From contig LATX02000009.1 in assembly GCA_001466705.2 (NCBI GenBank), positions 62,001 through 126,000 on the forward strand: a stretch of 64,000 bases of DNA. The letters are read 5' to 3'. Under the pieces are notes generated by a model, which was given only the letters and a program-made list of their open reading frames with translations, searched no databases and was not told where the DNA came from. Shown here piece after piece: positions 23,850-33,586 of this stretch (position 1 is its first letter; the number at the start of each line of letters is the position of its first letter). Position numbers and translations under genes: made by a program. The DNA is from Moniliophthora roreri (lineage: Eukaryota; Basidiomycota; Agaricomycetes; Agaricales; Marasmiaceae).

Positions 23850-24929
23850 ATGCGATTCATCGTCCCTTCATCTACCACCCTCAGCGGCTCCCTGACACAG
23901 CACAAGGTCCGGCAGGCGCGTGGCCTCGACGACGACGCAGACGCTAGCATGGCCTCCCCCACGAAACAGAAGCGTCGTCCTCTCCAATCGCACATGACCC
24001 TTGCTGATATCCCCGACGTCGATCTGGAAGACGCCGCCATGGCCTCCCCCACGAAACAGAAGCGTCGTCCTCTCCAACCGCACATGACCCTTGCTGGAAT
24101 CCCCGACGTCGATCTGGAAGACGCCGCCATGGCCTCCCCCACCAAATCCACATCCCAATCCGAGCAACCCATTACACCTTGTGATCCACCTCTACGCGAT
24201 CTCAAACCCTTCAGCGTTACCACGTTTTGCCAGTGGTACGAGACCCTAACGTTGGAGAAACGTAGGGCGTTGATGGTTTCTATGATGGAAGTGTGTAAAG
24301 AGCGCGCTAAACGAACGCGAGGGAGGAAGGGCAAGCCTGTGAGATTGCAGAAGGAGTCTGCTGAGGGAGCTAAGGAGATTCAGGTCCAACCGCGAAATCC
24401 CGACGATTTGGCATTTCAATGGCGTCTGGAGGCAGATGATAACGCGCTGGTCGTTCAGTTCACCAAGTGGTACACGGCATTGAACCACGAAGAACAAGGA
24501 GGAGCGTTGGCATATTCTGCGATGAAGGATGGAGAGACTGTTGATGATTTGCCTAGCGAAGCCGAGGTTGGAGCTCGCAAGACTAGGTCGCAAACACAAT
24601 CCCAAGCTGGCCATAGGAAACTCACCCGCGAGGCGTCCAAGGAGATCCATACTTGGGCCCAATCGTACGTCAAGCAACGGAAAAATCGTGTTGTGGTACC
24701 CAACATCCCATCCACGGGCAGCACCAGCACTGTCCAGCGGGAAAGCTCGGTCGTCTTTGTGAGTACCACTGAAGACGCTAGTTCACCAGAGGCATTGCCC
24801 GACGCACCTGGGCATGGCTTGAGGCCTAAGCTGACGCGTTCAGGGACGTTGGTTTTGGATAAATACGGTGATCCTACGTTTGAAAAGATTCCAGAGGAAG
24901 GGTCAGAGAAGGGTGAAGGTGAAGACTGA
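23850..24929 (+). CDS. Intronless protein with tandem 30-residue repeats, function unknown
   Basis: Open frame of 359 codons without introns, unusual in this neighbourhood. A TATATATA sequence lies about 140 bp upstream (about 23,706). Residues about 34-93 are two near-identical 30-residue units (MASPTKQKRRPLQ.HMTLA.IPDVDLEDAA), then a third start MASPTKSTSQ. The basic TKQKRRP stretch could be a nuclear signal or a Cdk site (SPTK). The middle has two related blocks, FSVTTFCQWYETLTLEKRRALMVSM and LVVQFTKWYTALNHEEQGGALAYSAM, suggesting an internal duplication of a small helical unit. The C-terminal part is polar, with KYGDPTFEKIPEE near the end. No family recognised. Confidence 0.7.
   Translation: MRFIVPSSTTLSGSLTQHKVRQARGLDDDADASMASPTKQKRRPLQSHMTLADIPDVDLEDAAMASPTKQKRRPLQPHMTLAGIPDVDLEDAAMASPTKSTSQSEQPITPCDPPLRDLKPFSVTTFCQWYETLTLEKRRALMVSMMEVCKERAKRTRGRKGKPVRLQKESAEGAKEIQVQPRNPDDLAFQWRLEADDNALVVQFTKWYTALNHEEQGGALAYSAMKDGETVDDLPSEAEVGARKTRSQTQSQAGHRKLTREASKEIHTWAQSYVKQRKNRVVVPNIPSTGSTSTVQRESSVVFVSTTEDASSPEALPDAPGHGLRPKLTRSGTLVLDKYGDPTFEKIPEEGSEKGEGED
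23949..24143 (+). repeat. 90-bp tandem coding repeat (2 full copies plus partial third)
   Basis: Units start at 23949, 24039 and 24129, each opening with ATGGCCTCCCCCAC. The first two are nearly identical over 90 bp; the third diverges after about 15 bp. Period is a multiple of three, so the reading frame is kept. Confidence 0.9.
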
Positions 24930-25645
24930 GGCCGATGTTTGGTTTATTTGTATTCAGATTCTGCACGCACCTTTTCTAGCTTCCTTTGCCTCATTTATCG
25001 TAGTCTAATCATTCCTTGGTTGTATTTTTCCTCTGTATAGATATCTTTTAGAAGCTAAGACCGAGGGAATGTAAAACGCACCATATATAAGATGCCCATC
25101 ATGGATTTTATTGGTGCAAGTCAAATTTTGAAAAGACTGGGCCTTTGAAGAACAAGACTCTGGAGCTGTGTTGCAACGGCCAACCGGTGCGAATTTAGCG
25201 TTGCGAAATACCGGTGTCTTGGACGCGCCACAGCGATGAAGAACACCTACAGATGTGAATAGACTCCGGGGATATTTGCTTCCGTGACCGAGCTTGGTAA
25301 AGGTTCCAGCCATCGCTCCGGTTTCCATTCCAGTGCATCCTCACCCCAGATCGCTGAATTGCGGTTCGAATTTAGGATCGATATGAAAAGCTGCTTGTTC
25401 TTGGGAAGAGCGACTTCGGTGACGATAGAACCATCTGGGCAGGTAACAGGTACCGCAAGAGGTAAGATAGTGTCGTGTTTGGCTATTCGGTTAACATGTG
25501 TTGCGGGAGGAAACCTGGTGAAGAGGTACTAAAGTAAGAATGAGGGGCTTGTGTCAGTTTGACGACCTGCGACTTACAAACGTAGCGTTTCGCGGCAGAT
25601 TGCGTCAAGGTATGGTAAGGAAACCAACTCGTCGTAGGATATATC

Positions 25646-26398
25646 CATCAGCAAATCGTGCAGTTGATGAGCATGGATGATAATCTATTTTGGTCTATAT
25701 CATGTACAATAATAGACAAAAATGATTTTGGTCGATGATCATGGATGAGCATAGCAGAAAATGAGGGAAAATGATTTTGGTCAATGATCATGGAAGAAAA
25801 TGGGAGAAAATGGGCGGAAATGATTTCGGTCACTGATCGTGGGCGAAAATGGAAGAAAATGGATGATCATAAGACCCAATTTTTTTCTGCCTTCTAAAAC
25901 ACAGAGAGAGGGGTCTATATGGTAGAGAGGACTTATTGGTTAATGTTCTGACTGATAAAAACACTAGCCAAGGCTGGGGGGATGCAGGTTTTCCCTGAAT
26001 TAGCTGGGGAGCCAGGGGGATATATTATACTGTGTACACTAAAATGTTATATGGCACTTTGGTACAGTGGTTATGTTGTGGCTTGAGCTCCTGTGTTGGC
26101 TTATAAAGCAATGCTGGTGTCACTGGTTTGATTCTGCCAGGTGGCAGTATACATTTTCTCTGTCCGGCCAACTCTCATGAAAATGGGTGAACATGGGCAA
26201 AATGGATGATAATGGCGGAAGTGGGTAATCATGGGCAAAATGAATGATCACCCATTCTGCCCATGATCTCCCATGATCACTAGGCAGGGTCTGTTTTCTG
26301 CCATTATCAAAGCCAAAATAGGTAATAATGTATTTTGCCCATGATCACCTCTTTCAGTCATTTTCTGCCATGATCATTAGGTGTTCGATTTGCTGATG
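25646..26398. mobile_element. TIR element E1 (753 bp), non-autonomous, with tRNA-like core
   Basis: Ends are CATCAGCAAATCG (25646) and its exact inverse CGATTTGCTGATG (ending 26398). Flanks are TC (25644-25645) and TC (26399-26400). Comparison with the intact P450, which reads GGATATATCACC at this place on the same strand sense, shows insertion with a 2-bp TC duplication. Both arms are rich in degenerate short repeats around GATCATGG and AAAATGGG. The middle (about 25,887-26,150) is shared with element E2. No protein-coding capacity. Confidence 0.85.
26053..26145 (+). other. tRNA-like module with Pol III A and B boxes inside E1
   Basis: A-box-like TGGTACAGTGGTTA at 26060-26073 and B-box-like GGTTTGATTCT at 26125-26135, 65 bp from start to start. 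The 7 bases before the A box (GGCACTT) can pair with AGGTGGC after the B box at six of seven positions, as an acceptor stem would. D and T stems pair poorly. Probably a decayed tRNA-derived (SINE-like) segment rather than a working tRNA. An equal copy is at 27,438-27,530 through the tandem duplication. Confidence 0.6.
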
Positions 26399-27030
26399 TC
26401 ACCATTCTGGAATGCCTGTTGAATTTCCTCACATAGTTTAGTCTGCACTTCGGGATGAGAGGACAAAAGAATCAAGGTCCTAGAGAGTGTGCTCTATTGA
26501 AGGTCAGCGAGGTAAATGCTACATACACTAGAAGTGCTTACTAAGGTTGTATCTGAGGCTGCAAAGATCAGGATCCTACATTGAATCTTCCTAAGTAAAC
26601 TGGCAACTATCTTGGCAATACACTCACGACATCGAGCACAAATCATGGTTCAGTCGCACAATGAGCCTGACAAGATGATGTACACTTACCTGGCCAAGCA
26701 GCTCGGTCTCGGTCCAACCGATCTTCACTCAACGCTCGTATTATGTGTTAGTATGCTATAAGTGCAGCTGGATGGACTTACTCAAAATACTCAGGACATC
26801 CTTGCCACTACCAACCTGCTGCTTAAGAGCCTTGTTGGCCATCAGCAAAGCCCTCTTCTTTTCCTCAAAGATTTGAACTGATATCTTCCAGAGGGAATCA
26901 GAAAGCCGCTGAGTGGTCTTGAAGTTTTGAACTGGGATACGAAATGACGAAAGCTGGGTGAACTGAGATGAGCAACGTGAGGCAGACTGTAAGTTATTGC
27001 AAATGATAAGCAGGACATGAGGGGCCTGTA

Positions 27031-27783
27031 CATCAGCAAAATGGACAGTTAATGAGCATGGATGATAATCTATTTTGGTCTATATCATGTACAATAATAG
27101 ACAAAAATGATTTTGGTCGATGATCATGGATGAGCATAGCAGAAAATGAGGGAAAATGATTTTGGTCAATGATCATGGAAGAAAATGGGAGAAAATGGGC
27201 GGAAATGATTTCGGTCACTGATCGTGGGCGAAAATGGAAGAAAATGGATGATCATAAGACCCAATTTTTTTCTGCCTTCTAAAACACAGAGAGAGGGGTC
27301 TATATGGTAGAGAGGACTTATTGGTTAATGTTCTGACTGATAAAAACACTAGCCAAGGCTGGGGGGATGCAGGTTTTCCCTGAATTAGCTGGGGAGCCAG
27401 GGGGATATATTATACTGTGTACACTAAAATGTTATATGGCACTTTGGTACAGTGGTTATGTTGTGGCTTGAGCTCCTGTGTTGGCTTATAAAGCAATGCT
27501 GGTGTCACTGGTTTGATTCTGCCAGGTGGCAGTATACATTTTCTCTGTCCGGCCAACTCTCATGAAAATGGGTGAACATGGGCAAAATGGATGATAATGG
27601 CGGAAGTGGGTAATCATGGGCAAAATGAATGATCACCCATTCTGCCCATGATCTCCCATGATCACTAGGCAGGGTCTGTTTTCTGCCATTATCAAAGCCA
27701 AAATAGGTAATAATGTATTTTGCCCATGATCACCTCTTTCAGTCATTTTCTGCCATGATCATTAGGTGTTCGATTTGCTGATG
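27031..27783. mobile_element. Chimeric TIR element: left tip of E2, body and right tip of E1
   Basis: Starts CATCAGCAAAATGGACA, which is the E2 tip, then switches to the E1 body at about 27,046 (GTTAATGAGCATGG) and ends with the E1 tip TGCTGATG at 27783. Left flank is TA (as E2), right flank TC (as E1). This is the junction of the 1,385-bp duplication. Confidence 0.85.
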
Positions 27784-28415
27784 TCACCATTCTGGAATGC
27801 CTGTTGAATTTCCTCACATAGTTTAGTCTGCACTTCGGGATGAGAGGACAAAAGAATCAAGGTCCTAGAGAGTGTGCTCTATTGAAGGTCAGCGAGGTAA
27901 ATGCTACATACACTAGAAGTGCTTACTAAGGTTGTATCTGAGGCTGCAAAGATCAGGATCCTACATTGAATCTTCCTAAGTAAACTGGCAACTATCTTGG
28001 CAATACACTCACGACATCGAGCACAAATCATGGTTCAGTCGCACAATGAGCCTGACAAGATGATGTACACTTACCTGGCCAAGCAGCTCGGTCTCGGTCC
28101 AACCGATCTTCACTCAACGCTCGTATTATGTGTTAGTATGCTATAAGTGCAGCTGGATGGACTTACTCAAAATACTCAGGACATCCTTGCCACTACCAAC
28201 CTGCTGCTTAAGAGCCTTGTTGGCCATCAGCAAAGCCCTCTTCTTTTCCTCAAAGATTTGAACTGATATCTTCCAGAGGGAATCAGAAAGCCGCTGAGTG
28301 GTCTTGAAGTTTTGAACTGGGATACGAAATGACGAAAGCTGGGTGAACTGAGATGAGCAACGTGAGGCAGACTGTAAGTTATTGCAAATGATAAGCAGGA
28401 CATGAGGGGCCTGTA

Positions 28416-29206
28416 CATCAGCAAAATGGACATCTAAATATATTGGAATAAAATGAGTGAAATACATTATAAGGGCCAAAATACATTATAATCATTATAG
28501 TGTATTTTAATGTAATATAATTGTTGTTCCTTTATTTTAATGGATTATAATGAAGCAAAATAGTTATAATGTATTCTGGCTATTATAATGTATTTTGGCT
28601 ATTATGATGTATTTCAGCCATTATAATGCATTGGCCCCACCTGGGGGTCGGAGACAAAAAGAAATAATATTTAATTGTTGCAACCCCGATGAGTCAAACC
28701 CTTGACCTCAAGGTTGATTAGTCAGCAACCTTTACAGCTGCCAGGCACTCAAGACCACTGTACTATACTGCCATATACTTATTAGCACACATAGTGCAAT
28801 ATATCCCCTTACTCAAAAGACCTATCTTCACCCCCTTGCTGTTTCTATTGATCAAATCCCCAACCAAAAGCTTCTCTTCACTTTATAGAGTCCTCTCTCT
28901 GTCCTCTGGAAGGCATAAAAATGCACTGTTTTGATTGCCTCTGTTACAATCTATTTTACTACATTATAATAACCCTGTCTCATTTTATTGCATTTTAATA
29001 TACTATAATAATACTATCCTATTTTATTGCATTTTGATGTACTATAATAATACCATCCCATGTTATTGTATTTTAATGGATTATAATAACACCAGTCTCA
29101 TTTTAATGTATTGTAATAGCATTGCTTGATTTTAATTTATTATAATGGACTAAAATCAGCAAAATACATTATAGTATATTATATTTAGGTGTCCATTCTG
29201 CTGATG
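28416..29206. mobile_element. TIR element E2 (791 bp), non-autonomous, with tRNA-like core in reverse
   Basis: Left end CATCAGCAAAATGGACA then CTAAATATA, right end inverse with CATCAGCAGAATGGACA; about 27 bp of inverted repeat with two or three mismatches. Flanked by TA on both sides (28414-28415 and 29207-29208), a 2-bp duplication as in Tc1/mariner-type elements. Arms consist of many degenerate copies of an ATTATAATGTATTTT-like unit. Inserted in an intron of the P450 pseudogene. No coding capacity. Confidence 0.85.
28681..28775 (-). other. tRNA-like module inside E2
   Basis: On the minus strand: A-box-like TAGTACAGTGGTC (28765-28753), a possible anticodon stem GGTTG/CAACC, and B-box-like GGTTTGACTC (28700-28691). 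Together with upstream sequence it matches the E1 core: GGGGATATATT..ACT.TGT just before the module, and GCCTTC then ACAGAGAGAGG further upstream. Confidence 0.6.
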
Positions 29207-29415
29207 TAGGAGTTCTTGAGAGGACTTGATAGTCAAAGATAGAGAATGTATGTGAGCTGTTTCAGGGCTGTTGGTAAAGGATGTGCTGTTTCTTCATCTT
29301 GCAGTGCATTGAAAGATACTCCAAGGCCAGATTGCCCAATGAGCTCTAGAGTGGTACGTCCCATCCAGCTCAACATATCAATTTTTCACTCATGTCATTC
29401 AATGGTTCATAGTAT

Positions 29416-29922
29416 TGTTGAAGCACAGTACCTGTACTATACTAAACTAGGCACATTAGTTATTGTATTACTTGCATCTGTGATCAACTATGGAACTTAC
29501 AAAGTACGTTCCTGAGCTTCTCCGGAGCTTGCACTACAGTCATAGGAGTGCTCTCTCGTCCAGTAGGAGTATTGTAGCCTCATGCACAATACAGTAGAAC
29601 ACATGTAGTATTCATGTATAGTTTCTTCTGCTGTCGGACGATTGTATTGTGTCTCTCCAAGACACATTATTCTTGGATACTTTGTCTCACAAGTATTCAG
29701 TAGCTTACATCCATAGCTTACTAGGTTTCACTGTTTATCTATGGAACTTATCCTTTAGAGTAGTATAAAAGCAAGCATGTATGTAGCTACATTCTCCAGT
29801 TCAATTTACATTGACTACTCTGCACATCACACCTCTACAACCCTCAAGGTTCTAGCAAGCTCTTGTACAAATGTGAGTTGAGCACACTCCACTGCACTTT
29901 ACGTCTCCGTTCTGTCTCAACA
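29416..29922. mobile_element. Solo LTR (507 bp) with 5-bp target duplication
   Basis: Begins TGTTGAAGCACAG and ends GTCTCAACA, so the ends are the inverted TGTTGA/TCAACA expected of a retrotransposon LTR. It is flanked by AGTAT at 29411-29415 and AGTAT at 29923-29927. A TATAAAA box is present at about 29,763. It lies in an intron of the P450 pseudogene; the intact gene continues directly across the site. No internal retroelement part, so this is a recombination remnant. Confidence 0.88.
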
Positions 29923-30254
29923 AGTATGTCACAAAACATACCTCTTGAGGACCGTCACAGACTTTGTTAGTGATACTATTTTCAAGCTGGGCATAAAACA
30001 AGGTGAGGTCATCAGATATAGTTCATTTAAATGCCATGCCTCACTCTATAGGTGACTTTGATAGAATATCGGAACTGCGACAGATACTGAGCACATCATC
30101 TGGTGTCTATCAGGTAAATTATGCACAGAGATCCCTCATATGGGCAATAGAGAATGCAGGGTTCAGCATTTTTCGCTGTCTATGATGCTGGGTACCTAGC
30201 AGTGTGGCCAATACACCCGGGCCAAACAGCATACCGATCTGGCTACTAATGTAG

Positions 30255-31501
30255 GATGCCAAATTTTTAAATATTTAACATTGTTGACGTCTCAGGCATT
30301 TAAACATTCTGAAAAACATATGCATACAATAGTGTTTAAATATCAATTAAATATGGAACATTTAAATAAGTACAATAGGCATATAGCACCATTTAAACAA
30401 CATTCAAAAACCTCCCAGGACACCTCAATGGCACCCCTGCTATCAACAATGGAGTATCTGGAGTATCATGTAACTGTGAGGGGAGTGGTGGAGGTGAGGA
30501 TTGAAAAGCACATAGAGCTCTGACGAGCAAGAGACCTGCTAGTCACAGTATGATGGGCACGGGCTGTCAGGGGGTTGCCAAGTCGAGCTGCTTGGTGAAA
30601 CACAGAGAGCTGAGCTGTGATGGACGCAGGAGATGAACCAGCTGACAGGCAGGAGAAAACAATGCAGATATTGGGAACGATGAGGGTGGAATTTGGGACT
30701 GGGCAGAAAACTGGTGGAAAATGAGAGGAGAGAGGATAGCAAGTCGAAAATGAGGACTCAGGAGACCATGTATGTCTTGAGCAGACCACGTCCATAAGGT
30801 GTAAAAGAATATCTTGTTGAGTCTCAGAAGGAAGGTGGGAGCATTGATGGTAGGTCAATGGTGAAGCAGGCATGATGGGAGAAGACAAGAGGAATCAACA
30901 AAGTCAGCATGCAAACGCGCTGGGCATGTGTGACACTCGTCTCTGCAGTCAACCATACCTCGGTCCTTGCCAGCTTTCTTTCCTTCCCCTTCCTTCCCCG
31001 CCCGGCGTCGTCCCCCACTTTATCCCATGACTTCTACGACACCTCTCCTCAGCCGTTCCCTCTTCCTGCCTTCAGTCAGGCCCTTGGTGGTTTACATGTG
31101 GCAGCAAGAGACGAGCGTCGATGATAGGGATTTGTAGAGGGTGCTCAGGCATAGGACGTAGGTATGTTATCACGATGTCTGACGTGTCCTTGGATCTAAT
31201 TGAACCACAATGACTTTAGAATTGTTAGATTGACCTTACCAGAAGTACCCAATTACCCCCGGACAGCAGCTGAACACTCCTACTCCGTAAATGTGCTCTG
31301 TACTCTACACATACATGTATAGTACCTACTATGTATTAGATACCACATTCAACCATGTAGTAGTCCTTTACTTACCAAATTATATACTTAAAAGAATGTC
31401 AGTATTTAATTAGTATTTAAACGTTGTTGTATGTATCTGGTTTCCCCAGTGTTTAAATGCCCGAGACGTCAACGACGTTAAATATTTAAAAAATTGGCAT
31501 C
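30255..31501. mobile_element. 1.25-kb non-autonomous DNA element E3 with about 48-bp TIRs
   Basis: Left end GATGCCAAATTTTTAAATAT continues to GTTGACGTCTCAGGCATTTAAACA. The right end is its inverse with about five differences. Subterminal TTTAAAT motifs occur in both arms. Frames inside (for example minus 30,466-30,888) look non-coding and no transposase is seen. A clear target duplication was not found (left flank TAG, right flank TGG). It lies at the 5' break of the P450 pseudogene and abuts the 3' end of the next gene. Confidence 0.8.
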
Positions 31502-33228
31502 TGGCACCTGTGTATTCGTATCCATCCATGTCAATAAAAACACGCCGAGTATCTTGCACATAGCCGCACCGTTAGACAATACAGCATCGTATTTATCTCT
31601 GACTCGACGAAGCAGCTCCACGTCGTTCGGAAGACTGTTTTCTCCCTACCGTTGCAAGCATTGAGTAACACCCAGACAAAACACGCTATGCTGAAACATA
31701 CATTCTCAATTAACGAGAACCAGCAATTATCATGTGAAAGTACGACGTCCGCGGTGGGGTGCTAGAACAAATAATATGAGCTATGGTCTAATAAGTCACG
31801 ATAGAGTATCTTACCTTGTCGAGAAGGTGCTCATTTATGATTGCTAACGGATGGTATGGCTAGCCCGAGAGGTCAATTATGATTAGATTCTATTAGGTCA
31901 GAAATGGAAGCGCCAACCAGGCTCTTTAGTGGTATCCGGTCCGTGGTCACGGTCGTTTCAATTTCGGGAAGCACGCTACGTCCTGGGTCGCGTTTACCTC
32001 CATTTTCTTGAGGCCTGGGAAGCTCCGGATTCCTGGCACGGTTCCCTTGACACGGAATGAATCTGCTTCGAGATAGTATATCCCCTGTAGATAACTCTCG
32101 AAGGGAATCAGTTTTTACAGACATGCGAGAACTATTTTTGAGAATAGCAGGGCTGACAGACACTCGAACTCCGCGTACAAAAACGCATTGGTCGAGAGGC
32201 TCATCCGTGGGCTCGTCTGTCTTCAGGTTATTACGAGAAGGTCCGCTGCGCGCTGTTGCACAGCTCACAGAACAAAACCAGTATTTGCTCTGCGTATGGG
32301 AATTTGGTACCATTGACATGTTCACTGTTCCCTTCTCGGCATGAACAAATGAAGCAACACCCCAAGCAGACGTCTTGTCCACACCTGTCACCAAGAGGAG
32401 AGAATTACCTCCCAAGCGTCGACCAAGGACATTGTTGATATGGGTATACCAAGATATGGCATTCGCGGCAGCGTAGTTGTCGAAGTCGTCCTCGTTTAAA
32501 TTGTCTTCACTGATATACTCTTCGGGAAGTATCAGGATTGCTCCTTCTGAGCTTTTAAAATCAAACCGGAATCCATATCCAACTTCTGCAGGAATTTTCC
32601 CTGTTCTGAGTTCGAGTCACTGGGTGGACATATTGCACTATAACATTGGTGATACGTACCTCAATGCAGCATGCAGTTCATTACCCATCTCAGCTTCATG
32701 GTATCCTAGTCGTGTCCTACAGGTATCCCACTCTGGATTAGTGATGTGTGTACCGGGAGAAGTCGACCCCTCTTCCTTGCGTAGATTGACAGAAAGTGGA
32801 GTAAACCCATCAGGGACTCCTCCCGCCTGGTTACAGGGATGATGGGCAGGTAGAAGGATGTTGAAGAAGTATTCGAAACCACCCTGATCATTGATAGCCC
32901 CTACATCTCCGATAGAGACTCCCTGCTTCCGATATTCGAGCGGCAGCATCTTAGAAACAGTAGGATTCCAAAGAGGATATCCTCTTTTCTTGGGGAGTAG
33001 CATTCTTGCATAGATGTCCGAGTCGCATTCGGCAAGTTCTGATATCACGTTCTCGATATTTCTATTTGACTTCGAGGACGATTCGTTAACGTTGAAGACG
33101 CCTCCGTTGATCACGAATCTATTTGAGTTCGAGAAAACTCTGATGGCTGCCAGACTGAGCAATTGAAGTAGATGTTGAGTAGATTGAACGCACCCTTTTG
33201 CTTGACTCCCTGAGAAAACGCCCCTCAT
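31478..33228 (-). CDS. Basidiomycete-specific protein of unknown function (LLPKK-GYPLW..GVSIGDVG family)
   Basis: ATG at 33228 begins MRGVFSGSQAKGC. The body has NSNRFVINGGVFNV, then DSDIYARMLLPKKRGYPLWNP, YRKQGVSIGDVGAINDQGGFEYFFNI, VPDGFTPLSVN, an EGAILILPEEYISED segment, GGNSLLLVTGVDKTSAWGVASF, and PYHPLAIINEHLLDK-HPTADVVLSHD. It ends VELLRRVRDKYDAVLSNG..TWMDTNTQVPDANFLNI. I know this block order from a lineage-expanded Agaricomycete family with no assigned role. The stop (31478-31480) and the last six or so residues lie in the end of element E3. One intron (58 nt, near 31,860-31,920) needs a weak GTTGGC donor; without it an in-frame stop is met. Confidence 0.7.
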
Positions 33229-33586
33229 AGCGACACCTTGGGCATTCGACCACTATCTGTAGAGAGGAAGTGAAGAATGATGGGGCAGTACAACAGTGAT
33301 GATGGCATGCATATATAAGGCAGCACAGGTGTGTCACATCGATTGTGGGAAAACTTATTGAGTAGTGGTAGGTCGCCTATATTGGTCCATACATCGTGAT
33401 GCCATGAAGTACAGTTTCCCAACACAAACAGGCGATAATGAAACGAGCTACTGAATTGAATTATTCCACTACAATGAGGGAAGACCGCAGACATAGGTGC
33501 ATCGTGCGCCTGTTGCGAATACAGTCAGGTCAGGAAGTTTGGCAAGAGAGAACCCACACATCTATGAGTAACGCATTGCCATTGTA

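Larger units (their letters stand above)
25646..28415. repeat. Direct tandem duplication, two units of 1,385 bp
   Basis: Unit 1 is 25646-27030 and unit 2 is 27031-28415. Identity seems complete or nearly so over the compared parts (for example 25,671 on versus 27,056 on). Each unit holds E1 plus part of the P450 pseudogene. The pieces at 25646, 27031 and 28416 all start CATCAGCAAA and are exactly 1,385 bp apart. Confidence 0.93.
25240..30250 (-). pseudogene. Inverted, truncated and TE-riddled copy of the P450 gene
   Basis: Minus-strand match to the intact P450 at 14.9-17.5 kb. Recognisable exons, from 5' to 3' on the minus strand: MLNPAFSIAHMRDL (about 30,160), LENSITNKVCDGPQE (about 29,950), GWMGRTTLELIGQSGLGVSFNALQDEETAHP (about 29,350-29,270), FTQLSSFRIPV..RLSDSLWKISVQIFEEKKRALLM (two copies through duplication), EEIQQAFQNGDIS (two copies), then SYDELVSLPYLD, the K-helix region, and EWKPERWLEP (about 25,300). 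The 5' exons before the C-helix are missing, as is everything after the PERW exon, including the haem-Cys exon. It is broken by two TIR elements, a tandem duplication and a solo LTR. It cannot encode an active enzyme. Confidence 0.9.

Noticed and set aside
23819..24334. Minus-strand frame with repeated GGGHGGVFQIDVGD-like units
   Set aside because: It is the antisense reading of the 90-bp repeats in the plus-strand gene, whose composition and upstream TATA box are more gene-like.
25284..25532. Plus-strand open frame similar to a minus-strand frame at 16,802-17,233
   Set aside because: Both are antisense shadows of the P450 exon in its two copies. The similarity is what reveals the inverted P450 copy, not a new gene.
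26053..26145. Functional tRNA gene
   Set aside because: A and B boxes and an acceptor-like stem are present, but D and T stems pair poorly, length is 93 nt, no clear anticodon arm, and it lies in a mobile element.
28416..29206. CRISPR-like or satellite array in the AT-rich E2 arms
   Set aside because: Units are degenerate, in opposite orientation on the two arms and bounded by TIRs. They are parts of a transposable element.
30466..30888. 140-codon frame inside E3 as possible transposase
   Set aside because: Ser/Pro/His-rich without DDE-type or other transposase motifs. E3 is treated as non-autonomous.
31860..31925. Inactivating stop in the 31,478-33,228 gene
   Set aside because: A 58-nt intron with branch-like CTAAT and TAG acceptor removes the stop and joins KSL to PYHPLAI in frame, though its GTTGGC donor is weak.
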